DNA from: a virus
Reading direction: 5' to 3' (one strand)
Length of the DNA: 48,329 nt
IMG/VR virus record: IMGVR_UViG_3300031711_000005
Span: 1 to 48,329 of that record
The position numbers were made by a program, and so were the translations under genes. The notes below the pieces were generated by a model, which saw only the letters and a list, made by a program, of their open reading frames with translations, was not told where the DNA came from and ran no database searches. Shown piece by piece: positions 10,001-18,942 of this stretch (positions are counted from its first letter, which is position 1; each line of letters begins with the position of its first letter).

Positions 10001-10660
10001 GTACGTTTTCACGATTGCCGGGTTTTTGAGATTGGTGAAGAACCGCGCGAAGCTGCTCACCTGGTCATAAGGATCGGCGCACTGGCCTACGTATTGCGGC
10101 TGCGGTTGGTAGCCTCCCCAGCTCGTTCCAATCCTACTCAGCGGTCCAGTCCGGACCTGGTCATAGGCTCGTGCGGCGTCAATCATCGGAGCTGCCCGCA
10201 CGCCGGTGCTCGGGTCCTGCGCTCCTCGTTGGTACCTCGCTAAGCGGTGGCAGTATTCCACCAGGTCGCTCGAGCCGCCCACCAGGCGCAGGGGCACGTC
10301 CAACCTGCTTGCCTCATCCAAGTACCCCGCCGCCTCGTTTCCGTATTCATAGGCATTGCCCAGATTGTTGAGATTAGCCCCCTCGGGGTCGCCGGGCGCT
10401 GCGTCCGGCCATTGACCTTCCTCCGGACGGAGCATCATCCAATAATAGAAGTACTCCGCCTGGCTCGGGCATTTCTCGCCCGATTCGTCGCAATTGCGAA
10501 TCGCCCGAAAAAGCCCGACCCAATAGTCGAACAGCCTCCAATGTCCGTCGCCAATGCCCGAAAGCGTTCGCGCATTGAACGAGCGCGCCAGGCCAATGGC
10601 CTGCGTGCTAGTGATCTTGGCGCCTTTGCTGACCCGTGGCGCCTTCGGAAAGGAGATCAA
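7052..10660 (-). CDS. Very large distal phage structural protein (putative tail hub/baseplate), 1202 aa
   Basis: This is the last and largest gene of the late operon. The start is a TTG preceded at the right distance by AGGA, and an in-frame TGA three codons upstream excludes an earlier start. The protein is rich in Tyr, Trp, Gly, Asp and Ser with many short beta-like segments, as in receptor-binding or hub proteins. It has unusually many Cys residues, with a cluster near residue 905 (SCDCGDDSCQIFDYS). I recognise no catalytic domain. Its place after the tape measure and distal tail genes suggests the tail tip, but this is inference from order. Confidence 0.6.
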   Translation of the reverse strand: MISFPKAPRVSKGAKITSTQAIGLARSFNARTLSGIGDGHWRLFDYWVGLFRAIRNCDESGEKCPSQAEYFYYWMMLRPEEGQWPDAAPGDPEGANLNNLGNAYEYGNEAAGYLDEASRLDVPLRLVGGSSDLVEYCHRLARYQRGAQDPSTGVRAAPMIDAARAYDQVRTGPLSRIGTSWGGYQPQPQYVGQCADPYDQVSSFARFFTNLKNPAIVKTYPGNCPDVPGDIAGIIERKREYVIYTYRGDGSCCVVEVLPTSEWIEGPYKAAAAPAHNWADHLGVMQNAFAREFRGYDPAQTPIGTRLSLARAFYNQGFTTKQYQLAPARGKERGQGVSAIYPVGRLSGPSGAGKSVIWTGGGPKWRVDSKCIICGIWAKGTGLLEDATLEIRIGGEPRGTLIVPSRAPSGKTGDAVPSVKVIFEDPKIGDLEVICTNGLRAGSISVEADELLQYIPGLDDLTALLRLATTTGDGLRSVDTRGIDLAEPKEVSDNYWKYGCVLNISSADGLPQANTLIGGSVNSNPVWDAARRLSQHVRLMPAFQIRAYAVSGGKSILYFDRYAKVMGKNNIDMFADLGPLTGAFASGELVTGVRYVVKSKDGRGSVSYAGAKYDANQVFTAGKDKTFTAHGDAMVCEADGIRKVAPPGGRTNRWVMDLNLKPFSIHSSSIWHPSVYGDYWPWVSRCLFGPRFGRTPAMTRMIAGGDSSWSVPEAPSGWNYAPGTGAAPDDVRHYKSCPIYEPPIEVESVVVETVNGEDLIKVTLSGRLQAHESAPAVVDRDPTTWSSGDVARLALTDLDAPEDYRTKDNGLREYMLRKATGYVPVWRIGDSSFGSWINTETGAPSASIWPSALFVRLMDEPYEDGNDRQDLTDTPFLSDWFTQADVVLRSMCEGFVDEATTSTYSCDCGDDSCQIFDYSFRNLCYDAFGGTSLQCLPAAETGWNSWGYGPLPCTYARAEIFNQFAAAIDKLTSARVMLPASLWAKTDVFKGGTPVGDTPCSSSGKISKTGNPAGGSTPDPGSYVDWAEITSYYVATASTSSGFAPYCEDNNWMLGGSSNWLFGSERKVVTYQVRLTDVNALQAIPLAWRDMVPNSLGAFVRKTKVRTIAVPINESMICDAHNRWPGTGWQTVEVERSISCSLDSNGVVDCGAVAPSPWYYASNYPAPGSGLTIVNECYGGGQIEIDLEVIAANAFALKVPLV

Positions 10661-10742
10661 AGGGTGTCCTCAGATATGGCGAGGATTACCGGTCGCTCGC
10701 CATGGCTGGCGATTGCGGCCGACCTCGCCGAGTCCGCCGCTC

Positions 10743-11180
10743 TTAGGTCGCCGGGTCTCCGGCCTCGGTGGCGTCGATTTCGATCTTCACGACCGGGTTC
10801 CCGGCCGCGGCCGATTCCACGCGCGTTTTCGGGTAGCCGGCCGTTTGCTTGGTCTTGCGCATCGGGCCGTAGGGCTCGCCCGGTTTCATGATCGAATCGA
10901 GGACGTCTGTGCCGGCGTCCTTCTGGACGTAAACGTTCACGTCCGTCTGGCCGGCGTTGATGAGTAGAAGGAAATAATCGTTATCCACGTTGCCCGTGCC
11001 GTGGTTCACGATGTCCCCAAGGTCCACGTCCGCCTTGGCAGTCACGAACTGGGAACGCGTTTGCATCGCGCCACCAAGGGTGGTCTGCATGTTCTGAACC
11101 TTTTTATCGGTCGTGTTTCCGATCTGGATACCGTCGCGCGCTGCGCTCAGTCCAAACTGTAGGTTGATCTCGTCTGCCAT
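10743..11180 (-). CDS. Small phage virion-type protein, 145 aa
   Basis: The product is an acidic, beta-rich protein starting MADEINLQFGLSAARDG, with segments NYFLLLINAG-like (NDYFLLLINAGQTDVNVYV) and a C-terminal KIEID element. No domain is recognised. It lies between a 65-aa protein and the 1202-aa tail protein in the distal tail part of the operon, so a tail-tip or decoration role is plausible. The 5' leader is A-rich and lacks a clear Shine-Dalgarno sequence. The 82 bp between it and the next gene hold nothing else convincing. Confidence 0.6.
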   Translation of the reverse strand: MADEINLQFGLSAARDGIQIGNTTDKKVQNMQTTLGGAMQTRSQFVTAKADVDLGDIVNHGTGNVDNDYFLLLINAGQTDVNVYVQKDAGTDVLDSIMKPGEPYGPMRKTKQTAGYPKTRVESAAAGNPVVKIEIDATEAGDPAT

Positions 11181-11219
11181 AGTTTTGTTTTGGTTTTGGG
11201 TTGGTCCTGCTCGCTCGGT

Positions 11220-11417
11220 TTAGCCCCACACGGCTACGAATTGCTGTGGCGCAGAGGGCGCATTGCCCTTTGCGGTAGGTTTTGCGAAAACGCCGCTGGC
11301 CGTCTGCGTGACCAGCACTCCTGGTGATTGCAATGGGCGCTGCCTATCGATTTGTTTGCGCAACGCACGGACCTGCGCGCTTAGAGGAGAATTGGGAAGG
11401 GGAGTGAGTTCTGGCAT
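11220..11417 (-). CDS. Small hypothetical phage protein, 65 aa
   Basis: This short, Pro/Ala/Gln-rich protein (MPELTPLPNSPLSAQVRALR) has one possible amphipathic helix at residues 12-28 and a probable disordered second half ending in FVAVWG. It sits 5 bp after the 269-aa gene in the same direction, which supports it as a real operon member. No family is recognised. Confidence 0.5.
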   Translation of the reverse strand: MPELTPLPNSPLSAQVRALRKQIDRQRPLQSPGVLVTQTASGVFAKPTAKGNAPSAPQQFVAVWG

Positions 11418-11422
11418 AAAGA

Positions 11423-12232
11423 CTAGAGAGGTTTTCCGAAGTAAAATTCGTCGTAAGCGTTCGCTCCTTGGTATTGCTGCGTCAGGAGATACTGTCCCTT
11501 GCTCGTCTCATCCAGGTCGGGCCGAAGCTTCAGCCATACGATTGAATCATCGATCCCTTCGAAATCCAGCAGGTTGGCCTGGCGCAGGCTGGGCTCGACG
11601 CGTAGAAGCGTGGATTTGGTGAACACCGATCGCGAATTCTCGTGGACCATCGCCAGCTCGCTGGTGTCGGTAAGCGTCTCCGTTTTCTGGAGCAAATAGT
11701 ACTCCTCTTCGAAGCTATCCAGGTTGCGGAACAGATGATCCCGGACCTGTCTGGCCACGGCCAAAAGAGTGCCATCCCTGATTTCAGCCTTCATCCAGTC
11801 TGGCTCCGGAGGCTCTGGCGCGTCTTTGTCGAGCAAGCTTTGCTGGTACCGGGTCACTTCGGCGATGATGCGCGGAAGCCAGCTCCTATTTTTAGCCAGC
11901 AGGGGAATGACCTTCCAATATTCCGCGATGTACTTTTGCGCCAGCAAGGTCCGACAAGTCCATCTGCGCGTGACGGGATCGACTGGCGTAATATCGCCCA
12001 CGTTTCCCGTCGGAGTCGGGACAGCGGTCGGATATACCAGCTCGATCGTTGTTTCCAATCCATCGCGCGTGATGTTCCGCTCGATGTAGCCTTTGCGGAT
12101 GGCATGCAGGGCCGTCAATTCCATGCCGGCCGGACCTTTCCAGGTCAAAATACGCTGGTTGCCTGCGCTGGCGCTCCAATGATCGTGGACAGGTTGCTCG
12201 AGGTAGGCCTGCGGCCCAGTCATTTGTGCCAT
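11423..12232 (-). CDS. Putative distal tail protein, 269 aa
   Basis: The gene starts 3 bp after the tape-measure stop, the position where siphophage operons usually encode the distal tail or first baseplate protein. The sequence is mixed alpha/beta with many Trp and Tyr (DHWSASAGNQRILTWKGPAGM early; YDEFYFGKPL at the end). Residues 85-190 form a helical middle. I see no recognised domain, so the call is positional. It is a conserved-looking, intact frame with good codon use. Confidence 0.5.
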   Translation of the reverse strand: MAQMTGPQAYLEQPVHDHWSASAGNQRILTWKGPAGMELTALHAIRKGYIERNITRDGLETTIELVYPTAVPTPTGNVGDITPVDPVTRRWTCRTLLAQKYIAEYWKVIPLLAKNRSWLPRIIAEVTRYQQSLLDKDAPEPPEPDWMKAEIRDGTLLAVARQVRDHLFRNLDSFEEEYYLLQKTETLTDTSELAMVHENSRSVFTKSTLLRVEPSLRQANLLDFEGIDDSIVWLKLRPDLDETSKGQYLLTQQYQGANAYDEFYFGKPL

Positions 12233-12235
12233 AGG

Positions 12236-13837
12236 TCAAAACGTCTCGTTGTGGCGCACCGTCTGCCGCAGATCGTGCACTTCGCGTTTGATTTGCTGGA
12301 GCTCCTTGATGACGTCCTTCTGCAAATTGATTCCCAGCATTGAGTAAGCCTGCGCCCCTCCCCCGACAAAAACCCCCATGCGTGCCAGCCGATCGGTGTC
12401 AGGACGCTGCCAATTCATTTCCCCGCCCGCCTTCGATAGAGCCTCTTGATCGTCTATGATCTGAGATGTCAGCTCCTGCCGTTGGAGAGGGTTTTTGATG
12501 CCCTTGAGTTTTTTGATGTTTTCTGCAATTTGCTTCCGAAGCATATCCGCTCTTTGGCTCGGACTCCCCAGCGCGAAGGCATTCTTTTTGGCCAATTCTT
12601 GCGCCAGCTTTTCATCGTCCTTTCGGCTGGTCTGCGCTTGCATCAACGATGCTTGCGCACGTTCAACGGCGCCTTCCCCACGATCCCCCAGTTCCGGAGC
12701 CTGCGTGGCCATCGCCACCTCATCGAACGAAGCCTTATCATTATTGAGGATGGCCGACAACATTGCTGCGCCCCCAATCCCGCGGTGCATGAGCCGCGCA
12801 AGCCAGCCTTCGCCTTTCTTCATCGCTCCGGCAGTGTTAGCTCTGGTACGCTGGATCCGGCGATTGGCATCTAGCATTGCGGCATCGTATCCACTGTCGG
12901 AAGATGCTCTGTCAAGCTCGCTCCCAAGTCCCGCTCTGAGTGCAGGCATCAGCGATCGAAATTCCCGGCCCAAAAGCTTGATCGCCGCCGCGTATTGCTG
13001 TGCCGTGAGCGTTCCCTTCTCCATGCTCTTGGCAATTTTCACGAATAGGTCAGACCCATCGCTCCTTGCCAGTTCGCCATGCTCAATTCCAAAAGCCTTA
13101 AACGCCTCAGCCATCTCCTTCGATCCCCCGAGAGCTTCCCCTTGATGGCCGCGCAGACGCTCGGCCATACCGTAGATTGCCTGGGGTTCAAATTCGTCGA
13201 CTACGCTGCTGCGATTTATGACCTTTAGCTCCTCAGGAGTGAACCCGGTCGCGAGGGACATCCGACGACGCTCGCCAGCTTTGCTTGCTTGGCTCAAATA
13301 GTTGCCTCCGAGTCCGATTATCGCTGAGGCGATCAATCCCGGAATGGAGACAAGCTTGCTGGCTATTTGTGCGATGAACGGAACTTGCGCGAGAAACGAT
13401 CCGAAGAATCCAGCGCTCGCCACATCTCCTAGCGCACCCATACCAGCTCGGCCAGATCCGTCAGAGGCCTTGGCAAACCCAGCTTGCATTGCCAATTGCA
13501 GTTCCGTCCTCTGCGTCCCTAATTGTTGCTGCCTAAGCAACAACGCGCTGCGCCGATATTGGTTGCCAGACGCCGTGGCCCTTGCCAGCCGCTCCTCGTT
13601 GAGGGCCTCCTGCTGCTTGAGCCTGGATAAGCGTTCCTCGACGCTCAGGCTCGCCTCACGTTCCTTCCGATGCTGCTGTGCAAAAGTCGCTCGTTCCTTG
13701 TCCCATTTGGCCTGCTTCTGTTTGAGCTGCTCCGCTCGTTGTTCCGCAGCCTGCGCGGCGTTGATTTCGGCGGTGACCTTCTTCAGCCCGGCAATCGCCT
13801 GGTCCGAATCGGCATCGATTTCAATCCCGAATTTCAT
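12236..13837 (-). CDS. Tape measure protein (short), 533 aa
   Basis: The N-terminal 120 residues form a Lys/Glu/Gln-rich coiled coil. It is followed by a Gly/Ala linker and a hydrophobic stretch at about 143-180 (GSFLAQVPFIAQIAS then GLIASAIIGLGGNYL), then long helical segments. This is the layout of phage tape measure proteins, which set tail length and help DNA pass the membrane. By the usual relation of about 0.15 nm per residue, a tail near 80 nm would follow. The start ATG overlaps the stop of the chaperone-like gene by one base (TGATG), so translation is likely coupled. Confidence 0.75.
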   Translation of the reverse strand: MKFGIEIDADSDQAIAGLKKVTAEINAAQAAEQRAEQLKQKQAKWDKERATFAQQHRKEREASLSVEERLSRLKQQEALNEERLARATASGNQYRRSALLLRQQQLGTQRTELQLAMQAGFAKASDGSGRAGMGALGDVASAGFFGSFLAQVPFIAQIASKLVSIPGLIASAIIGLGGNYLSQASKAGERRRMSLATGFTPEELKVINRSSVVDEFEPQAIYGMAERLRGHQGEALGGSKEMAEAFKAFGIEHGELARSDGSDLFVKIAKSMEKGTLTAQQYAAAIKLLGREFRSLMPALRAGLGSELDRASSDSGYDAAMLDANRRIQRTRANTAGAMKKGEGWLARLMHRGIGGAAMLSAILNNDKASFDEVAMATQAPELGDRGEGAVERAQASLMQAQTSRKDDEKLAQELAKKNAFALGSPSQRADMLRKQIAENIKKLKGIKNPLQRQELTSQIIDDQEALSKAGGEMNWQRPDTDRLARMGVFVGGGAQAYSMLGINLQKDVIKELQQIKREVHDLRQTVRHNETF

Positions 13838-14442
13838 CAGGCTTTAGCCTCCGCGCTTTCCTGCGCTTTTGCCTGCGCCGCGGCTCGCAGTATGGCCAAT
13901 AGCTCCCTTTCATCGTCGCTAATGGGATCGGCCTTACCGCGCATTTCTCGCCAGCAGATTGAATCCCACATTAGCTCGTGGATTGGCGTATCCATGACTT
14001 TCTCCGGGCTCATATGCATCTCGGTCACGGCCCAGACCTTAAGGCATTGGATATAGGGCGACTTGAGCGCTCGAGCCTTGCCAGATCCCTCCCAAAGCTC
14101 GGGCAGCTTATAGCTCGCACAGAGCCATGCGGAAAACCGCAGACATGACTCAAGGCTTCGGTCGAAATTGCCAACGTGGAATCGCTTTCCGAGCCTTCGG
14201 ATCCACCATCGCCCCCGCCAACTCCGCAGAAGCCGCCAGGCTTCCGCCGCGGGCCGGCTGCATATCAGCAGTGCCATGGCCAGGTCTCCGCGCATCGGGT
14301 CGGCAGCCTGCGCGCAAACGAACGGACTCTTGATCCTCTCCAAGATCAGGGCATGCCCGTAGGTGAATGCAATCAACTGAACGCCGCAAATCCTCGGGGG
14401 ATCAGCGAGGCACGAACCTGCGTATGTCGCGGCGTCCAGCAC
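13837..14442 (-). CDS. Putative tail assembly chaperone, 201 aa
   Basis: The gene lies between tail tube and tape measure, where tailed phages encode the tail assembly chaperone that coats the tape measure before tube polymerisation. The C-terminal half is helical (HMSPEKVMDTPIHELMWDS then ERELLAILRAAAQ), as in those proteins. The frame opens with GTG; an internal Met (MRGDLAMALLICSR) is an alternative start, because the first 45 residues are Cys-rich and atypical. I see no obvious slippery heptamer for a -1 frameshift product. Confidence 0.55.
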   Translation of the reverse strand: MLDAATYAGSCLADPPRICGVQLIAFTYGHALILERIKSPFVCAQAADPMRGDLAMALLICSRPAAEAWRLLRSWRGRWWIRRLGKRFHVGNFDRSLESCLRFSAWLCASYKLPELWEGSGKARALKSPYIQCLKVWAVTEMHMSPEKVMDTPIHELMWDSICWREMRGKADPISDDERELLAILRAAAQAKAQESAEAKA

Positions 14443-14454
14443 GGGAGGTCAGGC

Positions 14455-14904
14455 TCAGGTTACAGCCGCAGTAAGGTTGGCCGCCGTCTGATGGCTGAAC
14501 TTCACCAATGGCAATGTCATCTTCGCCTCACCGGTCGGCGATCGAAGGATCTGGCCTCCCTGCTCATAAACCCAATCTCCGTTCAGGTCCGTTTCGTCAA
14601 AGTTCGCCAGTGTGACCTTGGTGCATTCGTTGGGGAGCTGGAGCGCCTTCAGCGCGTCATCCCCTGCGCCCGGCGTAGCGGCCGAGACCATGTAACAGTC
14701 GATCGTGATCGCCTTGTGCTTGTTTCGAAGCGCGTATCCTTGCACCTCGCCGTTGCCATCGGTTCTTCGGGAGATGTCGGCGCCTCCAGTTACCGTGTGA
14801 CCTTGCACTTCGAGTTTCGCCGCTGCGTCTAGCGCGGGGGATACGAGCGTAACCAAGGCCGTGAGTTCCACGCCTTGCACCGTTGCTTTGCCTGTTTCGA
14901 TCAT
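14455..14904 (-). CDS. Putative major tail (tube) protein, 149 aa
   Basis: This beta-rich protein has a Gly/Thr-rich N-terminal half (ETGKATVQGVELTALV), a central block DCYMVSAATPGAGDDALKAL and the element DLNGDWVYEQ. Size, composition and position before the chaperone and tape measure genes suit a tail tube subunit. It forms the tube that conducts DNA. No specific family motif is recognised, so the call is mainly positional. Confidence 0.55.
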   Translation of the reverse strand: MIETGKATVQGVELTALVTLVSPALDAAAKLEVQGHTVTGGADISRRTDGNGEVQGYALRNKHKAITIDCYMVSAATPGAGDDALKALQLPNECTKVTLANFDETDLNGDWVYEQGGQILRSPTGEAKMTLPLVKFSHQTAANLTAAVT

Positions 14905-14941
14905 AATTTGAGAGGGTTAAGAATTGTCGGTTTCAGTGAAA

Positions 14942-15409
14942 TCATTGGGACGCCACGTGCATGCGCGTGGAGAGCACCATCTCGCGAATAATGTATCCAG
15001 CGTCAGTTTTTCCGATTGCCGCGAAAGAAACCAACCGAAAGGGATACCACCATTCCGAGGCCCTCCAGCCGCTCGAGACCAGGAGAGCGACCGCCAACAT
15101 TGCGCTCTGCTGCGCCGTCTTGGTCATTGGAGTTTTAACCGACCGGTTTTCTCCAAACATCAGCGAGACCTTTGCACCTGCGAATCGCACATTGTCAGTG
15201 CCCTCGAGTGTTGGCTCCTGGACCTCCACGCCACAACTGCACCGTATGACGCTGAGCCTGAGTTCCTCCTCTGGATTGCCCCGCTCCTGCATCACAACGG
15301 CCACGCCCAGGCCGGGCTTGTCGGCGTTCACAAACCACGGATCGCTCACCAGGCGCGCGATGATCCGCTCCTGCAAATCGGTCAACAAATTGAAGGGGAA
15401 ATCGGCCAT
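14942..15409 (-). CDS. Putative tail terminator / head-tail joining protein, 155 aa
   Basis: The protein begins MADFPFNLLTDLQERIIARL and contains alternating beta strands (AVVMQERG, VRFAGAKVSLMFGENRSV). This pattern fits the tail terminator fold: one long N-terminal helix followed by a sheet, as in tail-completion proteins. It is the gene before the tail tube, the standard place for this function. No catalytic motif is present. The stop-start spacing to the connector gene upstream is 3 bp. Confidence 0.5.
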   Translation of the reverse strand: MADFPFNLLTDLQERIIARLVSDPWFVNADKPGLGVAVVMQERGNPEEELRLSVIRCSCGVEVQEPTLEGTDNVRFAGAKVSLMFGENRSVKTPMTKTAQQSAMLAVALLVSSGWRASEWWYPFRLVSFAAIGKTDAGYIIREMVLSTRMHVASQ

Positions 15410-15412
15410 GGG

Positions 15413-15808
15413 CTAAATACAGATCTTTCGGTCGCCACCCCAGCCAACTCTGGACGGCGGAGTTGCGGTCGGGTCCACGTCCACTCCTTTGAGGCCCTTC
15501 AGACGGTCCAGGGCTGCGCGTGCGGCGTCTTTACGGGCATCCGTGGCCGAGACGCCTACCCGGTTTTCAATCCGCGCCACGGTCAAATCCACCGCCTCGG
15601 TCAACAGCGACTCAGGGATCGTCCCTTTAGGTCCGATTGTCACTACGCGCTGCGCATAGGACCGAATCTGCTCAGTCACCTGCGTGATCGTGGGCGCGAC
15701 CGGATCCGCCTGCCCGGCCGCCAGCGCCAGGGCCCGCCATTGATCCAGCTCCGCTCCGCTTACGGCTGTCAGCAAATCCGCCTCAGTCAATTGTCGCCAG
15801 GTGATCAT
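15413..15808 (-). CDS. Head-tail connector protein, Mu gp36-like (DUF1320-type), 131 aa
   Basis: The short helical protein opens with ITWRQLTEADLLTAVSGAELD. This matches the start of gp36/DUF1320-like connector subunits of Mu-type phages (a 'tw..lt..dl...' helix, then helices covering the ring surface). The product would form a connector ring under the portal. The C-terminus is basic and Pro/Gly-rich. It directly follows the tail fibre gene, separated by 2 bp, an unusual neighbour for a connector. Confidence 0.55.
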   Translation of the reverse strand: MITWRQLTEADLLTAVSGAELDQWRALALAAGQADPVAPTITQVTEQIRSYAQRVVTIGPKGTIPESLLTEAVDLTVARIENRVGVSATDARKDAARAALDRLKGLKGVDVDPTATPPSRVGWGGDRKICI

Positions 15809-15810
15809 GG

Positions 15811-18800
15811 TTAAGGGTCCCTCTCCACGTAGACCAGCTTGAGGTTTAGCGCCCTGACAGCCGAAGTAAGCGTAGTGACAGATGCGAACTGACCTAGTAG
15901 GCCAAGGGAAGCAACCTTCGTCGTGTTGGTCGCGACGGCGGTCCCGTCAATGAGCCCGACAAGGCTCGACCCAGCGTTGTAGTCCAGTTCCCAGTGGTGA
16001 AAGCTGGTATCCGGTGTGATCCCGGTATCTGTCACAGATGGCCCGCTTCCGTCGTCAGAAACAAGCTTCCATTTGGTATCCGAAGCCCCCGTCGAGTAGC
16101 GAAACGCCATACAAGAACGGCTCGATCCATCTGCGCCCGCTTGGGTTCCCGGAAAATCCGTGACCCCTAGCCAAACCCGCTCGCTCGTGGTGTTGGTTAG
16201 GGCCCCCCACCAATGGATTTTGAAGCTCTTTGTCTGAGGCAGATTTACGTTACTCTCGTAAATATAAGCCTGATTTCCGCTAGTTGACCCCGTTCGATAG
16301 GCCCTATAGCCACCTTCCGTCGAAGTCGGCGCAACTACCCCGGTAGTGCCGCTGTCACCAAACGTTGATGCTGGCACTAGGGTCCAAGCGTTGGCGGGGT
16401 TGTACTCGGCAAACCAAACGACTCGACCTCCAAGGTTAGATCCACCAGAGCTACCACCCGAAGCACTAACCGTGTAAGTCGTGACGCCGGCGACCGTATT
16501 GCTCGACACCGAGGTGCCCCCACCGTTCGCCACGATGGTATTTACCGCCATGTTCGCGGCCGGAACCGTACCCGATGCGATGGCGCTTCCGTTCAGCCCA
16601 AAAAGATTGCTCCCAGGCCCAGAAAATCCCCCAACGCTGTAAATCATGTTTGGAGCGTAGAGCGCCTGATTCGCGCTCGGGAATCGCAACCACTGGCTGG
16701 CCACTGCCTGACCTAGAGCCAACTGGCCATTGTCGCTCAAATGCAGGCCGTAATCCGTCGGCGCGGCGGCATACAGAAACCACCAGGTGTTTGTGCTAGG
16801 AACAGCAATGTCGTTGTCCACCAGCATCAGCCAAGACGTGTTCTTTGCTGCTTCCTTGCGGATCAAGTCATTCAGCAAAGCCCTCGTGGCTTCCTGCGGA
16901 GCGCTCAGCTTGGCCGAATCCTGAATCGTAAACCCGATCACCGGGTAATAATTGGTCTGATGCGCCAGCCACCACATGTTGGTAAGGCCCTTAACCCAGA
17001 GATTGGTGTCGATGGTATCAAACAAAAGGTCATTGATGCCGAACATCAGAGCACAGGCTGCATTGGTCCCTGGAACTAACGACGGGGCATAATTCGTGAA
17101 GTAACGCGAGCCCGACCCATAGACCCCATAGAACGAATTCGACACGTCGGCCAGGTGATAGCTCGATTGCGCGTAATCGATCAGTGTCAGGTTGGTGAAG
17201 AACGAATTGTTGACCAGGTAGTAACACCAGCTATGGCTAGCGCCCGTCGGGGCCTCTTGCGTGAGTGAGTCGCCGTAGGTCACCAGCGCGGTGGGTTTCG
17301 CAAAAAAGAACGGGTAATTGTTCAGCGTCGCTGGCCCCACCAAACTGGTCGCTGCACCGCCACCGCCTCCGCCGCTGATCGCCACGCTCGAAACTGCCGT
17401 TGCCCGGCCCTTGGCATCCAGGGTGATCTGCGGAACGTGCGTCGAATCTCCGTAGGTGCCAGCCGATACACCGCTGGTCCCAAGCGTCGGATTCGGATAA
17501 GTCCCAGTTAAATCTCCTCCAGCGGTCCCAGTCGCCCCTGGGAACGTGATCGCCACGCTCGAAGCCGAGGTTGCGCGTCCTTTTGCATCCAAGGTCACCT
17601 GCGACACGTGGGTAGCGTCTCCGTAGCTGCCGGCCGTAACACCGCTCGTGCCAAGCGTTGGGTTGGGATAAGTCCCGGTCAAATCACCACCAGCGGTCCC
17701 AGTCGCCCCTGGGAACGTGATCGCCACGCTCGAAGCCGAGGTTGCGCGTCCTTTAGCATCCAAGGTCACCTGCGACACGTGGGTAGCGTCTCCGTAGCTG
17801 CCGGCCGTAACACCGCTCGTGCCCAGCGTGGGATTGGGATATGTCCCGGTCAAATCACCGCCAGCGCTGCCGCCAGGCGCGGTCCCGCTGATCGCGATGC
17901 TCGATACTCCCGTCGCTCGGCCTTTTGCGTCCAGCGTCACCTGCGGCACATGCGTCGCGTCGCCGTAGGTCCCGGCCGTCACGCCGCTGGTCCCTAGCGT
18001 TGGATTCGGATAAGTGCCCGTCAAATCCCCGCCAGCGCTGCCACCAGGCGCTGTCCCACTGATAGCGATACTCGATACTCCCGTCGCCCGGCCCTTTGCG
18101 TCCAGCGTCACCTGCGGCACGTGCGTCGCGTCGCCGTAGGTCCCGGCCGTCACACCGCTCGTGCCGAGCGTCGGGTTCGGATAACTCCCGATAAGATCTC
18201 CCCCTGCTGATCCGCCTGGGAATGTTCCGGTGATTGCGACGGAACTGGCGCCGGTCACTTGCCCTTTGGCGTTAACGGTAACCTGCGCGGCGTGCGTCGC
18301 ATCGCCATAAGTCCCAATGCTCGCATTCACATTGGTCAGCGTGGGATTCGGATAGGTTCCTGCCAGATCTCCACCAGCCGGCCCGCTCGGAGTGCCGCCT
18401 CCGCCCCCTCCGCCGCCACCGGCATGCTCCAATCCGTCTCCGCCGATCACCTTTGTCGAATCCCCGTCCAGCGCCAGCGCATTTGTGACAACGCTAAAGG
18501 TCGGAAACGCGGAGTCTCCAGGCTTGTAGCCGCCGAGGATCGCCAGATTAGTGACCGAGAGCCACAGGTTGGTGTTGGCAACGCTGGCCAGCCGATAGAC
18601 CGTCACCCCTCCCATGTCAAATGTTGTAATCGCCGTAGCCTGCGCCGTACCAGACAGCGTCAGGGTCGCGCTGGCACTGTTGGATTGCCAGTGACTGCCA
18701 TCAGTAGACCGGTCGAAAAGGGCCACCAAGGTCCCGCTGTTGGTTCCCCCGCCTCCGGCGAACTGGGCCGTGATCGAGATGGACAGCATTCGGGAGGTTC

Positions 18801-18942
18801 CGTAAACGCCGCTCGCCGCATAGCTGTTTGTCGATGCCGCCGCCACATTGTTCGTCCCACCGTTCAGGTAGACGAATTGAGCCCAGCCGACCTGGCAAAT
18901 GGTCAGCGCCGAAAGGGCCAAAAGGACGCGTAACGGTTTCAT
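15811..18942 (-). CDS. Tail fibre/spike with signal peptide, six 57-aa repeats, SGNH hydrolase and lectin-like domain, 1043 aa
   Basis: Residues 1-22 form a typical Sec signal peptide ([19 protein letters not shown], then WAQ). Six repeats with the core [21 protein letters not shown] and [10 protein letters not shown] follow; this repeat is common in phage and prophage tail fibres. After a Gly run comes an SGNH/GDSL hydrolase domain with YGDSLTQ (near 556), GIND (near 634) and [10 protein letters not shown] (near 730), so the serine, Asn, Asp and His of the family are visible. The last 190 residues resemble a LamG/concanavalin-type jelly roll. It likely binds and deacylates a surface glycan. 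The ATG overlaps the stop of the upstream SGNH gene (TAATG), so the two are coupled and this start is preferred over one seven codons earlier. Confidence 0.8.
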   Translation of the reverse strand: MKPLRVLLALSALTICQVGWAQFVYLNGGTNNVAAASTNSYAASGVYGTSRMLSISITAQFAGGGGTNSGTLVALFDRSTDGSHWQSNSASATLTLSGTAQATAITTFDMGGVTVYRLASVANTNLWLSVTNLAILGGYKPGDSAFPTFSVVTNALALDGDSTKVIGGDGLEHAGGGGGGGGGTPSGPAGGDLAGTYPNPTLTNVNASIGTYGDATHAAQVTVNAKGQVTGASSVAITGTFPGGSAGGDLIGSYPNPTLGTSGVTAGTYGDATHVPQVTLDAKGRATGVSSIAISGTAPGGSAGGDLTGTYPNPTLGTSGVTAGTYGDATHVPQVTLDAKGRATGVSSIAISGTAPGGSAGGDLTGTYPNPTLGTSGVTAGSYGDATHVSQVTLDAKGRATSASSVAITFPGATGTAGGDLTGTYPNPTLGTSGVTAGSYGDATHVSQVTLDAKGRATSASSVAITFPGATGTAGGDLTGTYPNPTLGTSGVSAGTYGDSTHVPQITLDAKGRATAVSSVAISGGGGGGAATSLVGPATLNNYPFFFAKPTALVTYGDSLTQEAPTGASHSWCYYLVNNSFFTNLTLIDYAQSSYHLADVSNSFYGVYGSGSRYFTNYAPSLVPGTNAACALMFGINDLLFDTIDTNLWVKGLTNMWWLAHQTNYYPVIGFTIQDSAKLSAPQEATRALLNDLIRKEAAKNTSWLMLVDNDIAVPSTNTWWFLYAAAPTDYGLHLSDNGQLALGQAVASQWLRFPSANQALYAPNMIYSVGGFSGPGSNLFGLNGSAIASGTVPAANMAVNTIVANGGGTSVSSNTVAGVTTYTVSASGGSSGGSNLGGRVVWFAEYNPANAWTLVPASTFGDSGTTGVVAPTSTEGGYRAYRTGSTSGNQAYIYESNVNLPQTKSFKIHWWGALTNTTSERVWLGVTDFPGTQAGADGSSRSCMAFRYSTGASDTKWKLVSDDGSGPSVTDTGITPDTSFHHWELDYNAGSSLVGLIDGTAVATNTTKVASLGLLGQFASVTTLTSAVRALNLKLVYVERDP
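17360..18390 (-). repeat. Six tandem ~171-bp repeats inside the fibre gene
   Basis: Six consecutive units of about 171 bp encode the 57-residue [13 protein letters not shown] repeat. Neighbouring pairs (units 2-3 and 4-5 counted from the N-terminus) are nearly identical at protein level and very similar in DNA, with variants such as THVPQ/THVSQ and [18 protein letters not shown]. This points to recent unequal recombination or gene conversion that changes fibre length. Confidence 0.85.

Noticed and set aside
14924-15814. 296-residue plus-strand frame across the tail terminator and connector genes
   Set aside because: It is antisense to two well-formed phage genes, is rich in Arg, His and Ser, and has no domain; it is a shadow of GC-rich coding DNA.
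17360-18390. CRISPR-like array
   Set aside because: Repeats are 171 bp, coding and without unique spacers; they are protein repeats of the fibre.
17608-18933. Plus-strand frames opposite the fibre repeats
   Set aside because: They simply repeat with the 171-bp units and have Arg/Ser/Pro-rich composition; the minus-strand fibre is clearly the real gene.
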